A stretch of DNA of 64,000 bases from Commensalibacter melissae (lineage in GTDB: Bacteria > Pseudomonadota > Alphaproteobacteria > Acetobacterales > Acetobacteraceae). The translations under genes were made by a program, and so were the position numbers. Location of the stretch: positions 612,501-676,500 of the forward strand of contig NZ_CP046393.1 in the NCBI RefSeq assembly GCF_009734185.1. The letters run 5' to 3'. Below the pieces are notes generated by a model. That model was not told where the DNA came from. It did not search any database and saw nothing but the letters and a program-made list of their open reading frames with translations. Positions 1 through 9,028 of the stretch are shown piece after piece (positions within the stretch are counted from its first letter, which is position 1; every line of letters begins with the position of its first letter).

Positions 1-99
1 TTCATCAGCTTTACGATCATAAATAAGAGGGCCTTTTGTCACAGGACAGACAAGGATTGAAAGCAGTTTTGGATCAATGGGAGGGGTATTTTGAGACAT
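1..99 (-). CDS. Trm112 family protein, N-terminal part (cut by window edge)
   Basis: The first 33 codons of a gene read leftwards and cut by the window edge. The start ATG lies at 97-99. The visible protein contains [17 protein letters not shown], the N-terminal signature of the small Trm112/UPF0434 (YcaR-like) zinc-ribbon family. Family members are about 60 residues and act as partners or activators of methyltransferases in some organisms; the exact role in bacteria is unsettled. It lies 46 bp downstream of the cnoX-like gene on the same strand. The family call is firm, but the rest of the gene is not visible. Confidence 0.8.
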   Translation of the reverse strand, partial: MSQNTPPIDPKLLSILVCPVTKGPLIYDRKADE

Positions 100-145
100 T
101 TGTTTATCCTTTAATGAATTAGATAAATTCTATTGGCAATCGGGC

Positions 146-1123
146 TTAAGAAAATAATAAGGTTGATAATTGACGACGCCCCTGTAACGTAGCTGGATCG
201 TCAAATCCCCAAGATTCAAAAAAACGTAACAATTGTTTTTTTGCAGCTTCATCATTCCAGCTTTTGTCTCTTTTCATAATTTCAAGCAATTCATGTGCGG
301 CTTCATTTCTTTTTCCGGCACCATTTAAAGCGGTTGCCAGTTCATAGCGTGCCTGATAATTATCTGGATCCGATTTGATTTTATCCATTAATGCCTGTGT
401 TTCCCCAGTGTTTTTTTTACCTTCCAGAGCAAGTTCAATAGCAGATTTCGCACCTATAATTTCAGCATGATCTTGTATGGATTCCGGAACTTGTTCAAGA
501 CTTTCCTGTGCCGCTTCTGGTCCTGTACTGGCAAGAATTGATCGTATCAACCCGCCCCATGCTTCCGGTTTTTCAGGTTCCAGTTCAAGGGCTTGGGAAA
601 AAACACCCATTGCCTCATCGAATTTTTTGTCATGCAACAATGATTGTCCCTGTTCAATTAAATCCGTGCTGGGCATTGCACTACCAGCGGTTTTTAATAA
701 TTGACTGACAAATTGTTGAATTGCATTTTCAGCTTGCACCCCTTGAAATAAATCGACTATTTGCCCCTGCCAAAAAGCAGCAACCAGAGGGATAGACTGA
801 ATGGGAAGGCCGATCTGCATCAACTGTTGGACAAGAGCTTGATTCGCATCTATGTCGATTTTTACAAGTTTTACGCGTCCTTGAGTGGCATTTGCAATTT
901 TTTCCAATAATGGTGTAAGTTGTTTGCAAGGGTTGCACCAATTCGCCCAAAAATCAACTAAAACAGGAATTTTTTGGCTGGCTTCAACGACTTCCTGAAC
1001 AAAGTTATTTTGATTACCTTCAATAATACTCGTTTTGGAAGAAGAAGCCGAGGAAATGGCTGTTCCATGTTCAGTCAAAAGTTGACCTTTTGCAGGTTGG
1101 GACGGGGAGTTAAAAAGCGCCAT
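146..1123 (-). CDS. Thioredoxin-TPR co-chaperone, CnoX/YbbN-like
   Basis: A 325-residue cytoplasmic protein. An unstructured N-terminus of about 40 residues precedes a thioredoxin fold (about 40-145) with the active-site motif WCNPCKQ (C63 and C66), and the rest is TPR-like helices including ALELEPEKPEAWGGL. This is the CnoX (YbbN) architecture: a chaperedoxin that holds unfolding proteins for DnaK and GroEL and protects their cysteines from over-oxidation. E. coli CnoX lacks a working CxxC, but this protein keeps both cysteines, so it may also be a thiol oxidoreductase, as reported for Caulobacter CnoX. It lies just upstream of the Trm112-like gene and may be cotranscribed with it. No signal peptide is seen. 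Confidence 0.88.
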   Translation of the reverse strand: MALFNSPSQPAKGQLLTEHGTAISSASSSKTSIIEGNQNNFVQEVVEASQKIPVLVDFWANWCNPCKQLTPLLEKIANATQGRVKLVKIDIDANQALVQQLMQIGLPIQSIPLVAAFWQGQIVDLFQGVQAENAIQQFVSQLLKTAGSAMPSTDLIEQGQSLLHDKKFDEAMGVFSQALELEPEKPEAWGGLIRSILASTGPEAAQESLEQVPESIQDHAEIIGAKSAIELALEGKKNTGETQALMDKIKSDPDNYQARYELATALNGAGKRNEAAHELLEIMKRDKSWNDEAAKKQLLRFFESWGFDDPATLQGRRQLSTLLFS

Positions 1124-1312
1124 AAATCATATCCTGTTTCATTTAAATGAAAAATTTGATTCTCATATGTTTAACAATTTCTAGGTATTAGAATTGATTT
1201 TTGTATATATTATAGTGGATGAGAGACAGGAAATAAAAATAATTTTTAATTTTTGTTTTTTCCGCTTGCATCTTTAATAGAAATATCATAAAAGGCTTTT
1301 ACGCTCTTCAGA

Positions 1313-1387
1313 GCGGGCGTAGCTCAGGGGTAGAGCACAACCTTGCCAAGGTTGGGGTCGTGGGTTCGAATCCCATCGCCCGCTCCA
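1313..1387 (+). tRNA. tRNA-Gly (anticodon GCC)
   Basis: A full cloverleaf can be drawn. The acceptor stem GCGGGCG (1313-1319) pairs with CGCCCGC (1377-1383), the anticodon loop reads CTTGCCAAG, and the T arm carries GGTTCGAATCC. The discriminator base is T1384 and the CCA end is encoded (1385-1387). Anticodon GCC reads glycine codons GGC and GGU. It stands alone between the cnoX-like gene and an AT-rich gap. Confidence 0.97.
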
Positions 1388-1972
1388 ATTAATAATTTAT
1401 TAAGTTAAATATTACTTAATATAGATTAATTTTTTAATCAAATAATCATTATATTTTCTGTAGCGTACAAAAGAAATTATATGAAATTAATTCATATATT
1501 GTTATTAAATGTATAAATGCTTGAGAATAAGATATTATCGTCATAACTTGGTGTTTATTTTAAATATTCCAACTAAATATAGTTCGTAATAAATTCAAAA
1601 GGTTATATGATTTTTTATTTCAAAAATAATTCATATAAACTGAAAATTTCCATTATTGATTTTTCTTGGAATTCATTATTTAAATTTTTATCAGATAATT
1701 TGTCATTTCAACAAATATATATCGTTATTTTTAAATCATATTTTTAAGTTAATATAATGAAGTTATCGTAATTAGTGTTTTAAAGCTTTTATGGTCTTTA
1801 CATGACAAAAAATTGATAATTTTAAAAAAACCAAATTTTATAATTTTTAAATATGGTTCAAGAGATTAAATTTAATCAGAAAAAATTGTCTTTATATTGT
1901 GCAATAGGTTCGCAGCTATTATGTATCAATCATTATTTTTTTAATGGACTAGATAAAGATTGAAGAGTAATT
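1388..1972. other. AT-rich intergenic region, no gene seen
   Basis: About 585 bp of very AT-rich sequence between tRNA-Gly and the secreted nuclease. I see no convincing open frame, RNA fold or repeat. Promoter elements for the nuclease gene are expected near the right end, but none can be singled out. Confidence 0.6.
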
Positions 1973-2710
1973 GTGAAAAAAAAGTTATTGGTTTTACTTT
2001 TTATTTTATTGGGATTTGGAATTTGTGTTCAAGCGCAAATTCCATGTCAAAATAAGTTTTTATATGGAAAACCGCCAGTTATTGAATGGCCGATAAAAAC
2101 AGTCTGCTTTAAAGATTATGCCGCTTCTTTTTCAGATATAACTTTGGGGAATATTTATTCAGCTGAATTTTTGACAAAAAATCAGGTAATGGCTAGTAAG
2201 AATATGAAAAGATATGGTAAATTTGATAATCGTGATCCTGTTATCAGGGATTACAGAGGGTCAGGTTTTGATCGTGGTCATATGACGCCTAGTGGGGATA
2301 TGCCTGATTATCAATCTCAGGTACAGACTTTTATCTCTAGTAATATTGTACCTCAGACAAAGCAGCTGAATAGTGGAAAATGGAACTGGATTGAACATAA
2401 TGTAAGGAAAATGGCAATATCCTACGATCAGTTATATGTTATAACAGGTTCTTATTTTCAGGAACCGGTCAAAAGAATCGGTTATGACGGAGTATGGATT
2501 CCGTATGCAGTCTGGAAAGCGGTTTATATTCCGTCCTTAAAAAAGGGTGGGGTTTATTTTTGTAAAAATTCACATAGGCCTGTATGTTATCGCATGAGTA
2601 TAGCTTTTTTCATTTACAAAACCGGGATTGATCCTTTTCCAGCGTTATCCAATGATATCAAGGAAAATAAATTTCCCTTGCCTAAACCTATTCGTCCAAG
2701 GGTTAAGTAA
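1973..2710 (+). CDS. Secreted DNA/RNA non-specific endonuclease (NUC family)
   Basis: A 245-residue protein with an apparent Sec signal peptide (lysines, then a leucine/isoleucine-rich core, cleavage near CVQA-QIP). The mature part carries the DRGH signature of the beta-beta-alpha-metal nuclease family (residues 100-103; His103 is the expected general base), followed by the conserved SNIVPQ and LNSGKWNWIE segments that hold the metal-binding Asn. Such enzymes degrade DNA and RNA non-specifically outside the cytoplasm, for nutrient uptake or competition. The start is GTG at 1973. No immunity protein gene is adjacent, which fits an exported enzyme rather than an intracellular toxin. It appears to be a single-gene transcript. 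Confidence 0.9.
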   Translation: MKKKLLVLLFILLGFGICVQAQIPCQNKFLYGKPPVIEWPIKTVCFKDYAASFSDITLGNIYSAEFLTKNQVMASKNMKRYGKFDNRDPVIRDYRGSGFDRGHMTPSGDMPDYQSQVQTFISSNIVPQTKQLNSGKWNWIEHNVRKMAISYDQLYVITGSYFQEPVKRIGYDGVWIPYAVWKAVYIPSLKKGGVYFCKNSHRPVCYRMSIAFFIYKTGIDPFPALSNDIKENKFPLPKPIRPRVK

Positions 2711-2799
2711 TATTTTTATATTTTGAAGACAAGAATTGAATTTAATATAGAATACTGTTTCTGACCTTTTTGAATAGTTAATGAGAATTTTATTGTATT

Positions 2800-3388
2800 A
2801 TGCTTTTTATCAGCATATTTTTCATACACTTATGTGTATTGGTAGTACCGGGCCCTGATTTTCTATTAAATTCTAGAACAGGGTTAACAGGCAATAAAAA
2901 AGCTGTCATTCAAGTTGTAACGGGTACAACATTGAGGGCAATTATCTGGGTTTTGTTCTCGTTGTTGGGATTGCACCTTATTTTTCAATATTACCCTTTT
3001 TTACGAGAATTAGTTTTATTTGGCGGGTCAGTTTATTTATTTTATCTGGCATTTCAGATTTACAGATCGGCTGATTTACCATTGCCGGCAGAGCACGGCA
3101 TTGGTCATTCATATTTTTTTACTGGATTGCTTACCAATTTAACCAACCCGAAAGCTTTACTCTATTTTTCAAGTATTTTTTCAATTATTCATTTTGGGTC
3201 AAATCCTTCCACTGTTTTTTTTATTTTTATTATGATAACGCTTGAAACCCTGATCTGGTTTCTTTTTGTAGGATTGGCTTTTTCACATTCCGGGATACAA
3301 AAACAATAAGTCTAGGATAGATAGATTATTAGCATGTGTTTTTATAATGTTTGCATGCTCAATTATATTTAAATTATTTGTAAAATAA
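2800..3388 (+). pseudogene. LysE/RhtB family amino-acid exporter, frameshifted near the C-terminus
   Basis: The frame from ATG 2800 encodes 169 residues with the LysE/RhtB hallmark PGPDFLL near the N-terminus and several membrane helices, then stops at 3307-3309. Family members are about 200-210 residues and end in a basic linker and a last membrane helix. That missing end is present in the +1 frame directly after the stop: from 3308 it reads KSRIDRLLACVFIMFACSII and ends at TAA 3386-3388. Removing the single T at 3307 joins the two frames as QKQKSRIDR. The simplest reading is a one-base insertion that removes the last helix. The exporter is probably inactive or impaired; a sequencing error is the alternative. 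Confidence 0.82.
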
Positions 3389-3488
3389 ACTATCCTTATT
3401 ATGTATAATTAAGTTGGTATTAAACTATTTAGTATATTCCATGGTTGTGAATATTTGAAAATAGGAACACATAATCAGAGGATTTGTG

Positions 3489-4607
3489 ATGTTAACGATT
3501 ATTCAATCTCCGTCAAAATATATCCAAGGTGCTGGTGCACTTGAAAAAGTTGGTAAATATGCCTTGATGCTGGCCAATAGTTATTTGGTTGTCGCTGATA
3601 GTTTTGTAATGAATTTGACACAAGCCACATTGGAAAAAAGTTTCCAAATTTCCTCGGTGCAGGCATATTTTGAAATTTTTAGGGGAGAGTGTTGTAAAAA
3701 AGAGATTAATCGTTTAGGGAAAATTCTACAGAGGCACGGTTGCAAAGGGGTTGTCGGTGTTGGTGGCGGGAAAGCCCTTGATACAGCGAAAGCCATTGCG
3801 TTTTATAATAAGGTTCCGGTTATAATTGTGCCGACAGCTGCATCGAATGATGCGCCGACCAGTGCTTTATCTGTAATTTATACCGAAGATGGTGCTTTTG
3901 AGGAATATTTGATGTATCCTTCCAATCCTGATATGGTAATTATGGATAGCACAATTGTTGCCAATGCACCCCTTCGTTTATTGATTTCAGGAATGGGAGA
4001 TGCATTATCTACCTATTTTGAAGCCAGAGCCTGTTATGAGGCAAGAGCTGTCTCCATGGCAGGGGGGCAATCAACATTGGCAGCCTTGAATTTGGCCAGG
4101 TTATGTTATGAAACCTTGTTGGAGGAAGGGTTGAAGGCGAAAGCGGCTGTCGAGGCTGGAGTTGCTATAAAAGCTGTCGACCACATTATCGAGGCGAATA
4201 CGTATTTAAGTGGTATCGGATTTGAAAGTTCTGGCCTGGCAGGGGCACATGCAATCCATAATGGATTAACCGTTCTTGAAGAATGTCATTCCATGTTACA
4301 CGGTGAAAAAGTTGCATTCGGCACATTAGCCCAGCTTGTACTTGAAAATGCGAAACAGGAAGAATTGGAAACCGTTCTTGATTTTTGTGTACAAATAGGT
4401 TTACCGGTTACTCTTGACCAAATTGGTATACAGGATAATGATGATCTTAAGGGAAAAATAATGAAAGTGGCAAAGGCAAGTTGTGCTAAAGATGACACTA
4501 TACACAACATGCCTTTCGAAGTTACTGAAGATCAGGTTTATGCCGCTATTATGGCTGCTGATAGAATTGGTCATAAATGGTTAAAAAACTATAATATTGT
4601 TTTGTAG
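3489..4607 (+). CDS. gldA: Glycerol dehydrogenase (NAD+, zinc-dependent)
   Basis: A 372-residue iron/zinc alcohol dehydrogenase family member that follows GldA along its full length. It oxidises glycerol to dihydroxyacetone with NAD+. Visible marks are the nucleotide-binding GVGGGKALDTAKA segment, PTAASNDAPTSALSVIYT, and the metal-ligand regions GMGDALSTYFEA (Asp), AGAHAIHNGL (His) and MLHGEKVAFG (His). I start at ATG 3489, with AGAGGA about 6 bases upstream; a GTG at 3486 is also in frame. The natural partner is the dihydroxyacetone kinase at 22.9 kb. A terminator-like hairpin follows at 4619. Confidence 0.95.
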   Translation: MLTIIQSPSKYIQGAGALEKVGKYALMLANSYLVVADSFVMNLTQATLEKSFQISSVQAYFEIFRGECCKKEINRLGKILQRHGCKGVVGVGGGKALDTAKAIAFYNKVPVIIVPTAASNDAPTSALSVIYTEDGAFEEYLMYPSNPDMVIMDSTIVANAPLRLLISGMGDALSTYFEARACYEARAVSMAGGQSTLAALNLARLCYETLLEEGLKAKAAVEAGVAIKAVDHIIEANTYLSGIGFESSGLAGAHAIHNGLTVLEECHSMLHGEKVAFGTLAQLVLENAKQEELETVLDFCVQIGLPVTLDQIGIQDNDDLKGKIMKVAKASCAKDDTIHNMPFEVTEDQVYAAIMAADRIGHKWLKNYNIVL

Positions 4608-4618
4608 CTGCATACAAT

Positions 4619-4655
4619 CATACGCAATTTCGTGAGATTGTGTATGATATTTTGT
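4619..4655 (+). terminator. Rho-independent terminator-like hairpin after gldA
   Basis: CATACGCAAT (4619-4628) pairs with ATTGTGTATG (4637-4646) with one G-T wobble and an 8-base loop, followed by ATATTTTGTT. It begins 12 bp after the gldA stop and lies between convergent genes, so it may serve both strands. Confidence 0.65.
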
Positions 4656-4658
4656 TAA

Positions 4659-5120
4659 TTATTTTGTATTGGATTGAAAATCAATTTTTCTTAAATTAGA
4701 AAGCGCCCTAAAATTACATTCCTTGACATGATAAATCATACATTCTTCAGTTTCATGTGGATTTTTTAGGGATTGTCCATCCTGGTCAAAAGATATCCTG
4801 CATTTCTTATAGCTGATAATTAATTTATTTTTCTTGAGTGCAAAAGGATCAACAAAACCCGTAATCTCAATTTTGCAGCTTGGAGTGTTATAATGAATCA
4901 TGCCATAAGCGGGATAGTATGGCATATAACCTACAGCTGCATAATTAACCTGAGTTCTGTTTTCATAGAGAATTAAATTAACGGGGTCCTTTTCGACAGT
5001 TTGTTCTGTAATGGATTGTGATGAATGAGATGGATTCATTGCCATTGTGGGTAAAGATAAAATAATGCAGATAATTGTAAATGCATATTTTATTTTTGAT
5101 ATCAAGGATAAGGATTTCAT
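4659..5120 (-). CDS. Hypothetical secreted protein with four cysteines (paralogue of the next gene)
   Basis: A 153-residue protein not recognised as a named family. The N-terminus looks like a signal peptide (basic start, hydrophobic core, likely cleavage near TMA-MNP), so it is probably periplasmic or outer-membrane associated. The mature part holds HYNTPSCKIEI, YKKCRISF, EECMIYH and KECNFRAL, four cysteine-containing blocks. The same layout appears in the protein encoded immediately upstream (5117-5716), so the two are probably tandem paralogues. The ATG overlaps the end of the upstream gene by 4 bases (ATGA), which suggests coupled translation. Function is unknown; the cysteine pattern suggests disulfides. 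Confidence 0.65.
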   Translation of the reverse strand: MKSLSLISKIKYAFTIICIILSLPTMAMNPSHSSQSITEQTVEKDPVNLILYENRTQVNYAAVGYMPYYPAYGMIHYNTPSCKIEITGFVDPFALKKNKLIISYKKCRISFDQDGQSLKNPHETEECMIYHVKECNFRALSNLRKIDFQSNTK

Positions 5121-5716
5121 TTGGGTTGACCTTTTTCTTCGGATTTGCTTGAAGAAATATTCTCTTTAATCGTTATCGGATAAATACGGTTTACTATTGG
5201 CAATGTTTCAAAAGAGCAAAAATCCCCATGCCATGTACTACAAGGAATTGTCTCACTAAGTATTTTCAATTGATGGTTTTTTGTAATTTGCATAGATATT
5301 TTGCAATAGGGATCTTCTTTGGCAGTGAATTCTAGTTTTGATGGATCATGATGGTTGAGTATCGTATTTCCATGGGTATTTGCCTGACAGGTAGGAGAAT
5401 TGTAGGTTATTAAAGTTGCTCCGGGATGGATGGGATCTAAGGCTATGACATAATTTTTGCTTATGCCGACATGGCTTTCGAAAATTTCTATTTGTGGTAA
5501 AATTCTAGACGCTTTATTTAATGGACCGATTTTAACACTGGATTTTGTGTTTGAAGATCTTGCATATGTCAAATTCGATAGAACAGTCAAAGAGATTATT
5601 AGAGACAGGATTGTATACGATAAATATTTTATCAATCTAAAACTCCACATTAGGGTTTTAATAAAAATTATTCTAAATGAAGGTTTAGGATAAACGTAAT
5701 CTTGTTCTGATTTCAA
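5117..5716 (-). CDS. Hypothetical exported or anchored protein with four cysteines
   Basis: A 199-residue protein of unknown function. The first 30 residues are polar and basic, followed by a hydrophobic stretch (about 30-50, containing LSYTILSLIISLTVL) that could be an uncleaved signal anchor or a late signal peptide ending near TYARS. The C-terminal half has TYNSPTCQ, DPYCKISM, IPCSTWH and DFCSFETL, four cysteine blocks in the same order as the downstream gene, although the two are otherwise quite different. The pair overlap by 4 bases and must be cotranscribed. The C-terminus is rich in lysine, serine and glutamate. No enzyme motif is seen. Confidence 0.62.
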   Translation of the reverse strand: MKSEQDYVYPKPSFRIIFIKTLMWSFRLIKYLSYTILSLIISLTVLSNLTYARSSNTKSSVKIGPLNKASRILPQIEIFESHVGISKNYVIALDPIHPGATLITYNSPTCQANTHGNTILNHHDPSKLEFTAKEDPYCKISMQITKNHQLKILSETIPCSTWHGDFCSFETLPIVNRIYPITIKENISSSKSEEKGQPK

Positions 5717-5802
5717 GCTTGTAAAAAATTAAAGCTTAAGAATCAAATTGTGAAAATTAGAATGCCATATTTTATATTAATAATAATGGCATTTATTTTA
5801 AA

Positions 5803-6924
5803 TCAGTTCATTTCATAAAAAAGTTGTTGAATAGTATCTAATTCATTAATCTTGTTTGCCAAGATAAGTTGTAACAAAATTCTAGCTTTTTGCGGGTTTA
5901 AATCAGCTGCGGCTATAAATTGGTTGGCATCATCATTAACTTCAACATTACGATTGACAAATCCGCTCCCCGTTCTGCTGGATCGAACAACAATAACGCC
6001 CTTACTTGCGACCTTTTTCAATGCTTGTATTGCCTGGGTTGATGTATTTCCATCGCCAACACCAGCAAGGATTATGCCTTTTGCACCTCTTTTGACCGCA
6101 TCATGAATAAGATCTCCATCCATTTGGATATGAGAATAAATAATATCAACACGCGGAAAAGGAGCTTTTTCAGGAATGGTGTAAATATGTTTCCTTGCAT
6201 TACTGGACGTACGGTAAAAATATACATGATTATTATTGATAATGCCGATTGGCCCTGTATTGGGGGATTGAAAAGTTTGGAGGCTGGTTGTATGGCTTTT
6301 TTGAACAGAATGTGCATCATAAATCATGTCATTCATTACTATCATGACAGGTTGGTGATAAGCCTCAGGGCGTGTAGCCAATTTAACAGCATTGACAAGA
6401 TTGGATGCACCATCTGAACTGATAGAATTGGTCGGGCGCATTGCACCCGTCAAAATAATTGGTTTTTTCGAATTTATAAGTTTATTAAGAAAAAAAGCGG
6501 TTTCTTCCATGGTATCAGTGCCATGGGTAATGATAATTCCTGATATCGAAGGATCATTTTCAGCAGCCTGAACTTTTTTGGCCAATTTTAACAAAATTGT
6601 ATCAGACATATCCTGAGAACCGATTTGCGCCACAGGAACAACATGAATTTTTGCCATGTTTTGTAAAGCAGGTATGGAAGCGATAAGATCTTCTCCTTTG
6701 GTGTTGCCTGCTTTATATTCGAGCTTGTCTGTTGTTGCTGATCCTGCGATGGTTCCTCCGGTAGTTAGTACAAGAATCTGTTTTTTTTCAGGTTTGATAA
6801 CACGATCTATATTATTCATCGGTTTATCTTTCTCAGTTTTTGCATAAGAAGGGGAAAGTAAAATTAGACTTAATCCTATGGGGATAATTAAAAACTGAAA
6901 GAGGGGTCTAGGTAAAATATTCAT
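5803..6924 (-). CDS. ansB: Periplasmic L-asparaginase (type II)
   Basis: A 373-residue type II asparaginase with a signal peptide (hydrophobic core about 10-25, cleavage near SYA-KTE). It hydrolyses asparagine, and often glutamine, to the acid and ammonia in the periplasm. The two catalytic threonine regions are intact: TTGGTIAGSA (nucleophile Thr58 within GGT) and THGTDTMEE. The conserved GAMRPTNSISSDGASN and the C-terminal GSGFVNR segment are also present. Length matches the exported subfamily. It appears monocistronic, separated from its neighbours by AT-rich gaps. It could feed nitrogen and, through aspartate, carbon from amino acids in the environment. Confidence 0.95.
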   Translation of the reverse strand: MNILPRPLFQFLIIPIGLSLILLSPSYAKTEKDKPMNNIDRVIKPEKKQILVLTTGGTIAGSATTDKLEYKAGNTKGEDLIASIPALQNMAKIHVVPVAQIGSQDMSDTILLKLAKKVQAAENDPSISGIIITHGTDTMEETAFFLNKLINSKKPIILTGAMRPTNSISSDGASNLVNAVKLATRPEAYHQPVMIVMNDMIYDAHSVQKSHTTSLQTFQSPNTGPIGIINNNHVYFYRTSSNARKHIYTIPEKAPFPRVDIIYSHIQMDGDLIHDAVKRGAKGIILAGVGDGNTSTQAIQALKKVASKGVIVVRSSRTGSGFVNRNVEVNDDANQFIAAADLNPQKARILLQLILANKINELDTIQQLFYEMN

Positions 6925-7072
6925 TATATCAGAATTAATTTTATATAATTTAATTATATTGATTGATCCAGGTTACTACCCTACCCATATTCAATATACT
7001 ATTTTTCTATTAATTAAAAATATTATTATTAATATGCTCTATAACTCTATAAAGAGACAAGGTACAGGTTAA

Positions 7073-8785
7073 ATGGTTTTAAGTGTGTTCAAAAAAGGCT
7101 GTAAACGATTCATGATGCCTTATTTTTCACAGTGGAAGATGACAATTTTACCTGTTTTGCAAAAGGGATATAAAACAGATTTTATACAGATAACTGAAAA
7201 TTGTGACATGATCTGTTTAATTGATCTATCTTACGCCCTGCATCCACAATCATTCATTAATACGATAGAATTTGAATGTGGAGATCCTACGATAAATCTG
7301 AATGAATTCTTGATTTCAAAACGTAAATTTTCAGTCAATATTTCCGGAGGAAAAATAAATACGAAATCGACGATTGCATTTAAAATCATTACTGATACAG
7401 GATTAGAGCAAATTTTTACGGTTTTACTGGATGTTATTGGTCAAAATAAAACAGTTTATAATCAAAGGCATGGTTTAAGAAAACCTGAATTATGGGTTAT
7501 TAACAGCGATCCAGATCAAAATTATAAACAGGAATTTGGATTATCCTGGATTGAAGGTGATTTATTATTAAATCTTAAAACACTTAATCTCTGGCAATAT
7601 GACTCTAAAATTAATTCAAAATGGTTCAAGATTTTTACAATGCAGGGGGTTGTTAAGCCGGTTCCAATTGAATATAACCTTTTTGACAAATCTTGTCTAT
7701 CGCAAATTGAAAAATCATCAAGACCTGATATAAAAAGGAATTCATTGTATAATGAGAATATTGATGTCAAGTCTATTCATACAGATGCATTTATATCTGG
7801 GAATCCTATAGGAAAAGGGATTTCTGTCGTTACAGAAGGAATGATTGCCGGACAAAGTCTTTATATTGGAACAGCAGGAATAAAACCTAAAAATATTTAT
7901 CTTGGTTGTAATGGGGTTGTTTCGACTAAACATCTTTCAGCAGATTTTTTGCAACTCGCATTCTTTTCCATTAAAGAACTACCAAATTATGTTCCAATAG
8001 GCACATTAATATTATGCCATGATTATCCAGGTTATTCTTCACCAGTTTTACTTTGCTCCATCAAGGATAAACCGAAAAATTCTGGGGAATGGAATATTGT
8101 TAATGATAAAGTCTTGGTAAAAAATAACATATCGGGAAAACCGGATTTAACTGTAGTTTCTTCCAATTTATCATTATTGGATGATGATAAAATTGTAGAG
8201 ATAAGACCCTCGGTCACAAATATTTCAAATCGGACTGTTAAACCTGTTCCGTCAGAAAAATCTTTTTCTACAAATAATCACCATTATATAAGGTTGTCAT
8301 CCAAAGATTCAATCATACCATATTCAAAGAAAATAGAAAATTCATGGACTAAACTTAAACTGGATAAAATATCCCCTGTTCAAAACATTTCAGATGAATG
8401 GCAAAATAAAAATGAATTATGGCAAATTCCCGCAACGGGTTTGTTACAAATAAATGGCTCATTCATATTCAAGGAAGAAAATATGGATTTGTCAGGACCA
8501 ATCTCTTTTCATGGTGGCGATCAATTGGTTTTAAAAATTGTTAAAACCGGAAAAACAATTCTGTTTCAACCTGTTAATCAAATTGAATTTCCCCTGATTC
8601 CTTATATCAATGATGTGATGAATACAATTTGTGCCAGTCCAAAGTTAACTTTTTCTAATGCGATTCCTGTAACAAAAGGAGATCAAATAAGTTTTGAAAC
8701 GGTTTATTTGCATCAGCCTGATGCCTTGAAAAACAATCTGGACCTGAAAATTAATAAAGCTATTTTCGAGATATATATCTTATAA
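7073..8785 (+). CDS. Orphan tail-fibre-like protein of unknown function
   Basis: A 570-residue protein with no named family that I can assign. Three regions can be made out. Residues about 40-130 resemble the small Ig-like domains of phage structural proteins (an ISGG turn, then FKIITDTG and FTVLLDV). Residues about 250-350 resemble the parallel-beta and 'G..W.V' text-like segments of tail fibres (IPLG-like turns, then SGEWNIVNDK). The last about 130 residues (from LLQINGSFIF to the end) look like an all-beta jelly-roll of the C1q/receptor-binding type. No signal peptide is seen. There are no phage genes around it, so it is either a relic or a captured gene. Function is unknown and the domain reading is tentative. 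Confidence 0.5.
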   Translation: MVLSVFKKGCKRFMMPYFSQWKMTILPVLQKGYKTDFIQITENCDMICLIDLSYALHPQSFINTIEFECGDPTINLNEFLISKRKFSVNISGGKINTKSTIAFKIITDTGLEQIFTVLLDVIGQNKTVYNQRHGLRKPELWVINSDPDQNYKQEFGLSWIEGDLLLNLKTLNLWQYDSKINSKWFKIFTMQGVVKPVPIEYNLFDKSCLSQIEKSSRPDIKRNSLYNENIDVKSIHTDAFISGNPIGKGISVVTEGMIAGQSLYIGTAGIKPKNIYLGCNGVVSTKHLSADFLQLAFFSIKELPNYVPIGTLILCHDYPGYSSPVLLCSIKDKPKNSGEWNIVNDKVLVKNNISGKPDLTVVSSNLSLLDDDKIVEIRPSVTNISNRTVKPVPSEKSFSTNNHHYIRLSSKDSIIPYSKKIENSWTKLKLDKISPVQNISDEWQNKNELWQIPATGLLQINGSFIFKEENMDLSGPISFHGGDQLVLKIVKTGKTILFQPVNQIEFPLIPYINDVMNTICASPKLTFSNAIPVTKGDQISFETVYLHQPDALKNNLDLKINKAIFEIYIL

Positions 8786-9028
8786 GTAATTTTATCAGGT
8801 TCAAAGTGAAAAATAGTTGAATAACCATACGATTCTATAGCCTGAAACATATACTCATCGATAGATCCAAATTTGTTTGTATAATATATGACAGTATGAC
8901 CAAGAATATAAATTTTATAAATCAATGGGAAGTTATTTAAATAAATATTCAGTTTTGCTGAGGTAGATGAAGCAAAAAAGTTTGTTTCAATCTTATCTTT
9001 GTTGTCTCTATGAAGTTATGCCGCAAAT

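Noticed and set aside
5457-5693. A 78-codon rightward frame opposite the four-cysteine protein gene.
   Set aside because: It has no recognisable similarity, lies entirely antisense to a better gene, and is of a size expected by chance.
7073-8785. Part of a prophage.
   Set aside because: No integrase, capsid, terminase, lysis or tail genes are nearby; both flanks are ordinary single genes.
8713-8925. A 70-codon leftward frame overlapping the end of the tail-fibre-like gene.
   Set aside because: It overlaps a longer gene, is AT-driven in composition and shows no family features.
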